From Nemopilema nomurai (taxonomy: Eukaryota > Cnidaria > Scyphozoa > Rhizostomeae > Rhizostomatidae): a DNA stretch of 64,000 bases. Made by a program: the position numbers and the translations under genes. The notes under the pieces were generated by a model, which saw nothing but the letters and a program-made list of their open reading frames with translations, was not told the DNA's origin and ran no database searches. The stretch lies in NCBI GenBank assembly GCA_003864495.1, contig ML133402.1:1351867-1415866 (forward strand), in the 5' to 3' direction. Every line of letters starts with the position of its first letter. The first letter of the stretch is position 1. Shown here one piece after another: positions 37,110 through 50,165 of this stretch.

Positions 37110-40100
37110 ATCAAAAAAAGCATTTTTGTGGCAAAACGCTTTTCTGAGGGAAGTTCATTTGTTATGAATTCCTCGAAAACATTAAGACTATAGCTTAGAA
37201 AAAACAGCCATTTTTGACCAGAGATTCTATGACTCAAACAGAAACACGAGTGAAAAGGCATACCAAAAGAAGCATTTTAGTGGAAGAGTGGCTTCTTTAA
37301 ATTCTGTATTTCAAAAGATACGATGGTTTAAAGAGACGGCTCATCTGCCCAAAAAACACCAAGGCTATAACCTTGCAAAAATGGCCATTTTTCACCAAAG
37401 TTTTTATGACTCAAATAGAAACACGAGTGAAAGGGCATACAAAAAGAAGCACTTTAGTGGAAGAGTGGTTTCTTTAAAGTCAGTATTTCAAAAGATACGA
37501 TGATTTAAAGAGAAGGCTCGTCTGACCAAAAAACACCAAGGCTATAGCCTTGCAAAAATGGTCATTTTTGACCGAAATTTTTATGACTCAAATAGAAACA
37601 CGAGTGAAAGGGCATACCAAAAGAAGCATTTTAGTGGAAGAGTGGCTTCTTTAAATTCAGTATTTCAAAAGATACGATGGTTTAAAGAGACGGCTCATCT
37701 GCCCAAAAAACACCAAGGCTATAACCTTGCAAAAATGGCCATTTTTCACCAAAATTTTTATGACTCAAATAGAAACACGAGTGAAAGGGCATACCAAAAG
37801 AAGCATTTTAGTGGAAGAGTGGCTTCTTTAAATTCAGTATTTCAAAAGATACGATGGTTTAAAGAGACGGCTCATCTGCCCAAAAAACACCAAGGCTATA
37901 GCCTTGCAAAAATGGTCATTTTTGACCGAAATTTTTATGACTCAAATAGAAACACGAGTGAAAAGGCATACAAAAGAAGCATTTTAGTGGAAGAGTGGCT
38001 TCTTTAAATTCAGTATTTCAAAAGATACGATGGTTTAAAGAGACGGCTCATCTGCCCAAAAACACCAAGGCTATAACCTTGCAAAAATGGCCATTTTTCA
38101 CCAAAATTTTTATGACTCAAATAGAAACACGAGTGAAAGGGCATACCAAAAGAAGCATTTTAGTGAAGAGTGGCTTCTTTAAATTCAGTATTTCAAAAGA
38201 TACGATGGTTTAAAGAGACGGCTCATCTGCCCAAAAAACACCAAGGCTATAACCTTGCAAAAATGGCCATTTTTCAACAAAATTTTTATGACTCAAATAG
38301 AAACACGAGTGAAAGGGCATACCAAAAGAAGCATTTTAGTGTAAGAGTGGCTTCTTTAAATTCAGTATTTCAAAAGATACGATGGTTTAAAGAGACGGCT
38401 CATCTGCCCAAAAAACACCAAGGCTATAACCTTGCAAAAATGGCCGTTTTTCACCAAAATTTTTATGCCTCAAATATGAACAAGAGTGAAAGGGCATACG
38501 AAAAGAAGCATTTTAGTGTAAGAGTGGCTTCTTTAAAATCAGTATTTCAAAAGATACGATGGTTTAAAGAGAAGGCTCATCTGACCAAAAAACACCAAGG
38601 CTATAGCCTTGCAAAAATGGCCATTTTTCACCAAAATTTTTATGACTCAAATAGAAACACGAGTGAAAGGGCATACAAAAGAAGCATTTTAGTGTAAGAG
38701 TGGCTTCTTTAAATTCAGTATTTCAAAAGATACGATGGTTTAAAGAGACGGCTCATCTGCCCAAAAAACACCAAGGCTATAGCCTTGCAAAAATGGTCAT
38801 TTTCCGAAATTTTTATGACTCAAATAGAAACACGAGTGAAAGGGCATACAAAAGAAGCATTTTAGTGTAAGAGTGGCTTCTTTAAATTCAGTATTTCGAA
38901 AGATACGATGGTTTAAAGAGACGGCTCATCTGACCAAAAAACACCAAGGCTATAACCTTGCAAAAATGGTCATTTTTGACCGAAATTTTTATGACTCAAA
39001 TAGAAACACGAGTGAAAGGGCATACCAAAAGAGCATTTTAGTGAAGAGTGGCTTCTTTAAATTCAGTATTTCAAAAGATACGATGGTTTAAAGAGACGGC
39101 TCATCTGCCCAAAAAACACCAAGGCTATAACCTTGCAAAAATGGCCGTTTTTCACCAAAATTTTATGACTCAAAGAGAAACACGAGTGAAAGGGCATACC
39201 AAAAGAGCATTTTAGTGTAAGAGTGGCTTCTTTAAATTCAGTATTTCAAAAGATACGATGGTTTAAAGAGACGGCTCATCTGCCCAAAAAACACCAAGGC
39301 TATAACCTTGCAAAAATGGCCGTTTTTCACCAAAATTTTCATGACACAAAGAGAAACATGAGTGAAAGAGCATACCAAAAGAGGCATTTTAGTGTAAAAG
39401 TGGCTTCTTTAAAGTCAGTATTCAAAACGATGGTTAAAGAGACGGCTCATCTGACCAAAAAACACCAAGGCTATAGCCTTGCAAAAATGTTATTTTTGAC
39501 CAAATTTTTATGACTCAAATAGAAACACGAGTGAAAGGGCATACCAAAAGAAGCATTTTAGTGGAAGAGTGGCTTCTTTAAATTCAGTATTTCAAAAGAT
39601 ACGATGGTTTAAAGAGACGGCTCATCTGACCAAAAAACACCAAAGCTATAGCCTTGCAAAAATGGTCATTTTTGACCGAAATTTTTATGACTCAAATAGA
39701 AACACGAGTGAAAGGGCATACGAGAAGAAGCATTTAAGTGTAAGAGAGGCTTCTTTAAAGTCAGTATTTCAAAAGATACGATGGTTTAAAGAGACGGCTC
39801 ATCTGACCAAAAAACACCAAGGCTATAACCTTGCAAAAATGGCCGTTTTTCACCAAAATTTTCATGACTCAAAGAGAAACATGAGTGAAAGAGCATACCA
39901 AAAGAGGCATTTTAGTGTAAGAGTGGCTTCTTTAAAGTCAGTATTTCAAAAGATACGATGGTTTAAAGAGAAGGCTCATCTGACCAAAAAACACCAAGGC
40001 TATAGCCTTGCAAAAATGGTCATTTTTGCAAATAGAAACACGAGTAAAAGGGCATACAAAAGAAGCATTTTAGTGTAAGAGTGGCTTCTTTAAAATCAGT

Positions 40101-40845
40101 ATTTCAAAAGATACGATGGTTTAAAGAGAAGGCTCATCACCGAAATTTTTATGACTCAAATAGAAACACGAGTGAAAGGGCATACGAAAAGAAGCATTTT
40201 AGTGTAAGAGTGGCTTCTTTAAAATCAGTATTTCAAAAGATACGATGGTTAAAAGAGAAGGCTCATCTGACCAAAAAACACCAAGGCTATAGCCTTGCAA
40301 AAATTGTTATTTTTGACGGAAATTTTTATGACTCAAATAGAAACACGAGTGAAAGGGCATACGAAAAGAAGCATTTTAGTGGAAGAGTGGCTTCTTTAAA
40401 TTCAGTATTTCAAAAGATACGATGGTTTAAAGAGACGGCTCATCTGACCAAAAAACACCAAGGCTATAGCCTTGCAAAAATGGTCATTTTTGACCGAAAT
40501 TTTTATGACTCAAATAGAAACACGAGTGAAAGGGCATACGAGAAGAAGCATTTAAGTGTAAGAGAGGCTTCTTTAAAGTCAGTATTTCAAAAGATACGAT
40601 GGTTTAAAGAGACGGCTCATCTGACCAAAAAACACCAGGGCTATAACCTTGCAAAAATGGCCGTTTTTCACCAAATTTTTCATGACTCAAAGAGAAACAT
40701 GAGTGAAAGAGCATACCAAAAGAGGCATTTTAGTGGAAGAGTGGCTTCTTTAAAGTCAGTATTTCAAAAGATACGATGGTTTAAAGAGACGGCTCATCTG
40801 ACCAAAAAACACCAAGGCTATAGCCTTGCAAAAATGGTCATTTTT

Positions 40846-41570
40846 GACCGAAATTTTTATGACTCAAATAGAAACACGAGTAAAAGGGCATACCAAAAGA
40901 AGCATTTTAGTGGAAGAGTGGCTTCTTTAAATTCAGTATTTCAAAATATACGATGGTTTAAAGAGAAGGCTCATCTGACCAAAAAACACCAAGGCTATAA
41001 CCTTGCAAAAATGGCCGTTTTTCACCAAAATTTTCATGACTCAAAGAGAAACATGAGTGAAAGAGCATACCAAAAGAGGCATTTTAGTGTAAGAGTGGCT
41101 TCTTTAAAGTCAGTATTTCAAAAGATACGATGGTTTAAAGAGAAGGCTCATCTGACCAAAAAACACCAAGGCTATAGCCTTGCAAAAATGGTCATTTTTG
41201 ACCGAAATTTTTATGACTCAAATAGAAACACGAGTAAAAGGGCATACCAAAAGAAGCATTTTAGTGGAAGAGTGGCTTCTTTAAATTCAGTATTTCAAAA
41301 TATACGATGGTTTAAAGAGAAGGCTCATCTGACCAAAAAACACCAAGGCTATAACCTTGCAAAAATGGCCGTTTTTCACCAAAATTTTCATGACTCAAAG
41401 AGAAACATGAGTGAAAGAGCATACCAAAAGAGGCATTTTTAGTGTAAGAGTGGCTTCTTTAAAGTCAGTATTTCAAAAGATACGATGGTTTAAAGAGAAG
41501 GCTCATCTGACCAAAAAACACCAAGGCTATAGCCTTGCAAAAATGGTCATTTTTGACCGAAATTTTTATG
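40846..41570 (+). repeat. Higher-order 354-bp dimers within the 177-bp array
   Basis: Two monomer types alternate. Type A carries MVIFDRNFYDSNRN, type B carries MAVFHQNFHDSKRN. The dimer starting at GACCG 40846 recurs at 41200, 354 bases later, with almost no differences. Neighbouring stretches show the same alternation. This is the pattern left by recent unequal exchange of two-unit blocks. Confidence 0.8.
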
Positions 41571-44500
41571 ACTCAAATAGAAACACGAGTAAAAGGGCAT
41601 ACCAAAAGAGGCATTTTAGTGGAAGAGTGGTTTCTTTAAATTCAGTATTTCAAAAGATACGATGGTTTAAAGAGACGGCTCATCTGCCCAAAAAACACCA
41701 AGGCTATAACCTTGCAAAAATGGCCGTTTTTCACCAAAATTTTCATGACTCAAAGAGAAACATGAGTGAAAGAGCATACCAAAAGAGGCATTTTAGAGTA
41801 AGAGTGGCTTCTTTAAATTCAGTATTTCAAAAGATACGATGGTTTAAAGAGACGGCTCATCTGCCCAAAAAACACCAAGGCTATAACCTTGCAAAAATGG
41901 CCGTTTTTCACCAAAATTTTCATGACTCAAAGAGAAACACGAGTGAAATGGCATACGAAAAGAAGCATTTTAGTGTAAGAGTGGCTTCTTGAAAATCAGT
42001 ATTTCAAAAGATACGATGGTTTAAAGAGAAGGCTCATCACCGAAATTTTTATGACTCAAATAGAAACACGAGTGAAAGGGCATACGAAAAGAAGCATTTT
42101 AGTGTAAAGTGGCTTCTTTAAAATCAGTATTTCAAAAGATACGATGGTTTAAAGAGAAGGCTCATCTGACCAAAAAACACCAAGGCTAAAGCCATGCAAA
42201 AATGGTCATTTTTTACCGAAATTTTTATGACTCAAATAGAAACACGAGTGAAAGGGCATACAAAAGAAGCATTTTAGTGGAAGAGTGGCTTCTTTAAAGT
42301 CAGTATTTCAAAAGATACGATGGTTAAAAGAGAAGGCTCATCTGACCAAAAAACACCAAGGCTATAGCCTTGCAAAAATTGTTATTTTTGACCGAAATTT
42401 TTATGACTCAAATAGAAACACGAGTGAAAGGGCATACGAAAAGAAGCATTTTAGTGGAAGAGTGGCTTCTTTAAATTCAGTATTTCAAAAGATACGATGG
42501 TTTAAAGAGAAGGCTCATCTGACCAAAAAACACCAAGGCTATAGCCTTGCAAAAATGGTCATTTTTGACCGAAATTTTTATGACTCAAATAGAAACACGA
42601 GTGAAAGGGCATACGAGAAGAAGCATTTAAGTGTAAGAGAGGCTTCTTTAAAGTCAGTATTTCAAAAGATACGATGGTTTAAAGAGACGGCTCATCCGCC
42701 CAAAAAACACCAAGGCTATAACCTTGCAAAAATGGCCGTTTTTCACCAAATTTTTCATGACTCAAAGAGAAACATGAGTGAAAGAGCATACCAAAAGAGG
42801 CATTTTAGTGTAAGAGTGGCTTCTTTAAAGTCAGTATTTCAAAAGATACGATGGTTTAAAGAGAAGGCTCATCTGACCAAAAAACACCAAGGCTATAACC
42901 TTGCAAAAATGGCCGTTTTTCACCAAAATTTTCATGACTCAAAGAGAAACATGAGTGAAAGAGCATACCAAAAGAGCATTTTAGTGTAAGAGTGGCTTCT
43001 TTAAAGTCAGTATTTCAAAAGATACGATGGTTTAAAGAGAAGGCTCATCTGACCAAAAAACACCAAGGCTATAGCCTTGCAAAAATGGTCATTTTTGACC
43101 GAAATTTTTATGACTCAAATAGAAACACGAGTGAAAGGGCATACCAAAAGAGGCATTTTAGTGTAAGAGTGGCTTCTTTAAATTCAGTATTTCAAAAGAT
43201 ACGATGGTTTAAAGAGACGGCTCATCTGCCCAAAAAACACCAAGGCTATAACCTTGCAAAAATGGCGTTTTTCACCAAAATTTTCATGACTCAAAGAGAA
43301 ACATGAGTGAAAGCATACCAAAAGAGGCATTTTAGTGTAAGAGTGGCTTCTTTAAATCAGTATTTCAAAAGATACGATGGTTTAAAGAGAGGCTCATCTG
43401 ACCAAAAAACACCAAGGCTATAGCCTTGCAAAAATGGTCATTTTTGACCAAATTTTTATGACTCAAATAGAAACACGAGTGAAAAGGCATACCAAAAGAG
43501 GCATTTTAGTGTAAGAGTGGTTCTTTAAATTCAGTATTTCAAAAGATACGATGGTTTAAAGAGACGGCTCATCTGCCCAAAAACACCAAGGCTATAACCT
43601 TGCAAAAATGGCCGTTTTTCACCAAAATTTTCATGACTCAAAGAGAAACATGAGTGAAAGAGCATACCAAAAGAGCATTTTAGAGTAAGAGTGGCTTCTT
43701 TAAATCAGTATTTCAAAAGATACGATGGTTTAAAGAGACGGCTCATCTGCCAAAAACACCAAGGCTATAACCTTGCAAAAATGGCCGTTTTTCACCAAAA
43801 TTTTCATGACTCAAAGAGAAACACGAGTGAAAGGGCATACGAAAAGAAGCATTTTAGTGGAAGAGTGGCTTCTTTAAATTCAGTATTTCAAAAGATACGA
43901 TGGTTTAAAGAGACGGCTCATCTGACCAAAAAACACCAAGGCTATAGCCTTGCAAAAATGGTCATTTTTGACCGAAATTTTTATGACTCAAATAGAAACA
44001 CGAGTGAAAGGGCATACGAGAAGAAGCATTTAAGTGTAAGAGAGGCTTCTTTAAAGTCAGTATTTTCAAAAGTACGATGGTTTAAAGAGACGGCTCATCT
44101 GCCAAAAAACACCAAGGCTATAACCTTGCAAAAATGGCCGTTTTTCACCAAATTTTTATGACTCAAAGAGAAACACGAGTGAAAGGGCATACCAAAAGAG
44201 CATTTTAGTGGAAGAGTGGCTTCTTTAAATTCAGTATTTCAAAAGATACGATGGTTTAAAGAGACGGCTCATCTGCCAAAAAACACCAAGGCTATAGCCT
44301 TGCAAAAATGGTCATTTTTGACCAAATTTTTATGACTCAAATAGAACACGAGTAAAGGGCATACGAAAAGAAGCATTTTAGTGGAAGAGTGGCTTCTTTA
44401 AATTCAGTATTTCAAAAGATACGATGGTTTAAAGAGACGGCTCATCTGCCAAAAAACACCAAGGCTATAACCTTGCAAAAATGGCCGTTTTTCACCAAAA

Positions 44501-47500
44501 TTTTATGACTCAAAGAGAAACGAGTGAAAGGGCATACCAAAAGAAGCATTTTAGTGTAAGAGTGGCTTCTTTAAATCAGTATTTCAAAAGATACGATGGT
44601 TTAAAGAGAAGGCTCATCTGACCAAAAAACACCAAGGCTATAGCCTTGCAAAAATGGTCATTTTTGCCAAAATTTTTATGACTCAAATAGAAACACGAGT
44701 GAAAGGGTACCAAAAGAAGCATTTTAGTGGAGTGGCTTCTTTAAATTCAGTATTTCAAAATACGATGGTTTAAAGAGACGGCTCATCTGACCAAAAAACA
44801 CCAAGGCTATAACCTTGCAAAAATGGCAGTTTTTACCAAAATTTTTATGACTCAAATAGAAACACGAGTGAAAGGGCATACCAAAAGAAGCATTTTAGTG
44901 GAAGAGTGGCTTCTTTAAATTCAGTATTTCAAAAGATACGATGGTTTAAAGAGACGGCTCATCTGCCAAAAAACACCAAGGCTATAACCTTGCAAAAATG
45001 GCCGTTTTTCACCAAAATTTTATGACTCAAAGAGAAACACGAGTGAAAGGGCATACCAAAAGAAGCATTTTAGTGTAAGAGTGGCTTCTTTAAATTCAGT
45101 ATTTCAAAAGATACGATGGTTTAAAGAGACGGCTCATCTGCCAAAAAACACCAAGGCTATAGCCTTGCAAAAATGGTCATTTTTGACCAAAATTTTATGA
45201 CTCAAATAGAAACAGAGTGAAAGGGCATACCAAAAGAGCATTTTAGTGTAAGAGTGGCTTCTTTAAATTCAGTATTTCAAAAGATACGATGGTTTAAAGA
45301 GACGGCTCATCTGCCAAAAAACACCAAGGCTATAACCTTGCAAAAATGGTCCGTTTTTCACCAAAATTTTAATGACTCAAATAGAAACACGAGTGAAAGG
45401 GCATACCAAAAGAAGCATTTTAGTGGAAGAGTGGCTTCTTTAAATTCAGTATTTCAAAAGATACGATGGTTTAAAGAGACGGCTCATCTGCCCAAAAAAC
45501 ACCAAGGCTATAACCTTGCAAAAATGGTCATTTTTGACCGAAATTTTTATGACTCAAATAGAAACACGAGTGAAAGGGCATACCAAAAGAAGCATTTTAG
45601 TGTAAGAGTGGCTTCTTTAAATTCAGTATTTCAAAATACGATGGTTTAAAGAGAAGGCTCATCTGCCCAAAAAACACCAAGGCTATAACCTTGCAAAAAT
45701 GGCCATTTTTCACCAAAATTTTTATGACTCAAAGAGAAACACGAGTGAAAGGGCATACCAAAAGAAGCATCTTAGTGTAAGAGTGGCTTCTTTAAATTCA
45801 GTATTTCAAAAGATACGATGGTTTAAAGAGACGGCTCATCTGCCCAAAAAACACCAAGGCTATAACCTTGCAAAAATGGTCATTTTTCGCCAAAATTTTT
45901 ATGACTCAAATAGAAACACGAGTGAAAGGGCATACAAAAGAAGCATTTTAGTGTAAGAGTGGCTTCTTTAAATTCAGTATTTCAAAATACGATGGTTTAA
46001 AGAGACGGCTCATCTGCCAAAAAACACCAAGGCTATAACCTTGCAAAAATGGCCGTTTTTCACCAAAATTTTATGACTCAAATAGAACACGAGTGAAAGG
46101 CATACCAAAAGAAGCATTTTAGTGGAAGAGTGGCTTCTTTAAATTCAGTATTTCAAAAGATACGATGGTTTAAAGAGACGGCTCATCTGCCAAAAAACAC
46201 CAAGGCTATAACCTTGCAAAAATGGCATTTTTCACCAAAATTTTATGACTCAAAGAAACACGAGTGAAAGGGCATACCAAAAGAAGCATTTTAGTGTAGA
46301 AGTGGCTTCTTTAAATTCAGTATTTCAAAAGATACGATGGTTTAAAGAGACGGCTCATCTGCCCAAAAAACACCAAGGCTATAACCTTGCAAAAATGGCC
46401 GTTTTTCACCAAAATTTTCATGACTCAAATAGAAACACGAGTGAAAGGGCATACCAAAAGAAGCATTTTAGTGGAAGAGTGGCTTCTTTAAATTCAGTAT
46501 TTCAAAAGATACGATGGTTTAAAGAGACGGCTCATCTGCCAAAAAACACCAAGGCTATAACCTTGCAAAAATGGCCGTTTTTCACCAAAATTTTATGACT
46601 CAAATAGAAACACGAGTGAAAGGGCATACCAAAAGAAGCATTTTAGTGTAAGAGTGGCTTCTTTAAATTCAGTATTTCAAAAGATACGATGGTTTAAAGA
46701 GAAGGCTCATCTGAAAAACACCCTACGCAAAAATTTTTATGACTCAAATAGAAACACGAGTGAAAGGGCATACAAAAGAAGCATTTTAGTGTAAGAGTGG
46801 CTTCTTTAAATCAGTATTTCAAAAGATACGATGGTTTAAAGAGACGGCTCATCTGCCAAAAAAACACCAAGGCTATAGCCTTGCAAAAATGGTCATTTTT
46901 GACCAAATTTTTATGACTCAAATAGAAACACGAGTGAAAGGGCATACCAAAGAAGCATTTTAGTGTAAGAGTGGCTTCTTTAAATTCAGTATTTCAAAAG
47001 ATACGATGGTTTAAAGAGACGGCTCATCTGCCAAAAAACACCAAGGCTATAACCTTGCAAAAATGGCCGTTTTTCACCAAATTTTTATGACTCAAAGAGA
47101 AACACGAGTGAAAGGGCATACCAAAAGAGCATTTTAGTGTAAGAGTGGCTTCTTTAAATCAGTATTTCAAAAGATACGATGGTTTAAAGAGACGGCTCAT
47201 CTGCCAAAAAACACCAAGGCTATAACCTTGCAAAAATGGCCGTTTTTCACCAAAATTTTATGACTCAAATAGAAACGAGTGAAAGGGCATACCAAAAGAA
47301 GCATTTTAGTGAAGAGTGGCTTCTTTAAATCAGTATTTCAAAAGATACGATGGTTTAAAGAGACGGCTCATCTGCCAAAAAACACCAAGGCTATAACCTT
47401 GCAAAAATGGCCGTTTTTCACCAAAATTTTATGACTCAAAGAGAAACACGAGTGAAAGGCATACCAAAAGAAGCATTTTAGTGTAAAGTGGCTTCTTTAA

Positions 47501-50165
47501 ATCAGTATTTCAAAAGATACGATGGTTTAAAGAGACGGCTCATCTGCCAAAAAACACCAAGGCTATAGCCTTGCAAAAATGGTCATTTTTGACCAAATTT
47601 TTATGACTCAAATAGAAACGAGTGAAAGGGCATACCAAAAGAAGCATTTTAGTGGAAGAGTGGCTTCTTTAAATTCAGTATTTCAAAAGATACGATGGTT
47701 TAAAGAGACGGCTCATCTGCCCAAAAAACACCAAGGCTATAACCTTGCAAAAATGGCCGTTTTTCACCAAAATTTTTATGACTCAAAGAGAAACGAGTGA
47801 AAGGCATACCAAAAGAAGCATTTTAGTGTAAGAGTGGCTTCTTTAAATTCAGTATTTCAAAAGATACGATGGTTTAAAGAGACGGCTCATCTGCCCAAAA
47901 AACACCAAGGCTATAACCTTGCAAAAATGGCATTTTTCACCAAAATTTTATGACTCAAAGAAACACGAGTGAAAGGGCATACCAAAAGAAGCATTTTAGT
48001 GTAAGAGTGGCTTCTTTAAATTCAGTATTTCAAAAGATACGATGGTTTAAAGAGAAGGCTCATGCAAAAAACACGCAAAAATTTTTATGACTCAAATAGA
48101 AACACGAGTGAAAGGGCATACCAAAAGAAGCATTTTAGTGTAAGAGTGGCTTCTTTAAATTCAGTATTTCAAAAGATACGATGGTTTAAAGAGACGGCTC
48201 ATCTGCCAAAAACACCAAGGCTATAAGCCTTGCAAAAATGGTCATTTTTGACCAAATTTTATGACTCAAATAGAAACACGAGTGAAAGGGCATACCAAAA
48301 GAAGCATTTTAGTGTAAGAGTGGCTTCTTTAAATTCAGTATTTCAAAAGATACGATGGTTTAAAGAGACGGCTCATCTGCCAAAAAACACCAAGGCTATA
48401 GCCTTGCAAAAATGGTCATTTTTACCGAAATTTTTATGACTCAAATAGAAACACGAGTGAAAGGGCATACAAAAGAAGCATTTTAGGTGGAAGAGTGGCT
48501 TCTTTAAATTCAGTATTTCAAAAGATACGATGGTTTAAAGAGAAGGCTCATCTGCCAAAAAACACCAAGGCTATAGCCTTGCAAAAATGTTATTTTTCCC
48601 AAATTTTTATGACTCAAATAGAAACACGAGTGAAAGGGCATACCAAAAGAAGCATTTTAGTGGAAGAGTGGCTTCTTTAAATTCAGTATTTCAAAAGATA
48701 CGATGGTTTAAAGAGACGGCTCATCTGCCAAAAAACACCAAGGCTATAGCCTTGCAAAAATGGTCATTTTTGACCAAATTTTTATGACTCAAATAGAAAC
48801 ACGAGTGAAAGGGCATACCAAAAGAAGCATTTTAGTGTAAGAGAGGCTTCTTTAAATTCAGTATTTCAAAAGATACGATGGTTTAAAGAGACGGCTCATC
48901 TGCCCAAAAAACACCAAGGCTATAACCTTGCAAAAATGGCCGTTTTCACCAAAATTTTTATGACTCAAAGAGAAACATGAGTGAAAGGCATACCAAAAGA
49001 GCATTTTAGTGTAAGAGTGGCTTCTTTAAATTCAGTATTTCAAAAGATACGATGGTTTAAAGAGAAGGCTCATCTGACCAAAAAACACCAAGGCTATAGC
49101 CTTGCAAAAATGGTCATTTTTGACCGAAATTTTTATGACTCAAATAGAAACACGAGTAAAAGGGTATACCAAAAGAAGCATTTTAGTGGAAGAGTGGCTT
49201 CTTTAAATTCAGTATTTCAAAAGATACGATGGTTTAAAGAGAAGGCTCATCTGCCAAAAAACACCAAGGCTATAACCTTGCAAAATGGCCGTTTTTCACC
49301 AAAATTTTATGACTCAAAGAAAACAGAGTGAAAGGCATACCAAAAGAAGCATTTTAGTGTAAGAGTGGCTTCTTTAAAGTCAGTATTTCAAAAGATACGA
49401 TGGTTTAAAGAGAAGCTCATCTGCCCAAAAAACACCAAGGCTATAACCTTGCAAAAATGGTCATTTTTGACCGAAATTTTTATGACTCAAATAGAAACAC
49501 GAGTGAAAGGGCATACCAAAAGAGGCATTTTAGTGTAAGAGTGGCTTCTTTAAATTCAGTATTTCAAAAGATACGATGGTTTAAAGAGACGGCTCATCTG
49601 CCCAAAAAACACCAAGGCTATAACCTTGCAAAAATGGCCGTTTTTCACCAAAATTTTCATGACTCAAAGAGAAACATGAGTGAAAGAGCATACCAAAAGA
49701 GGCATTTTTAGTGTAAGAGTGGCTTCTTTAAAGTCAGTATTTCAAAAGATACGATGGTTTAAAGAGAAGGCTCATCTGACCAAAAAACACCAAGGCTATA
49801 GCCTTGCAAAAATGGTCATTTTTGACCGAAATTTTTATGACTCAAATAGAAACACGAGTGAAAGGGCATACCAAAAGAAGCATTTTAGAGTAAGAGAGGC
49901 TTCTTTAAAGTCAGTATTTCAAAAGATACGATTGTTTAAAGAGAAGGCTAATCTGACCAAAAAACACCAAGGCTATAGCCTTGCAAAAATGGTCATTTTT
50001 GACCGAAATTTTTATGACTCAAATAGAAACACGAGTGAAAGGGCATACCAAAAGAAGCATTTTAGTGGAAGAGTGGCTTCTTTAAAGTCAGTATTTCAAA
50101 AGATACGATGATTTAAAGAGACGGCTCATCTGACCAAAAAACACCAAGGCTATAGCCTTGCAAAA

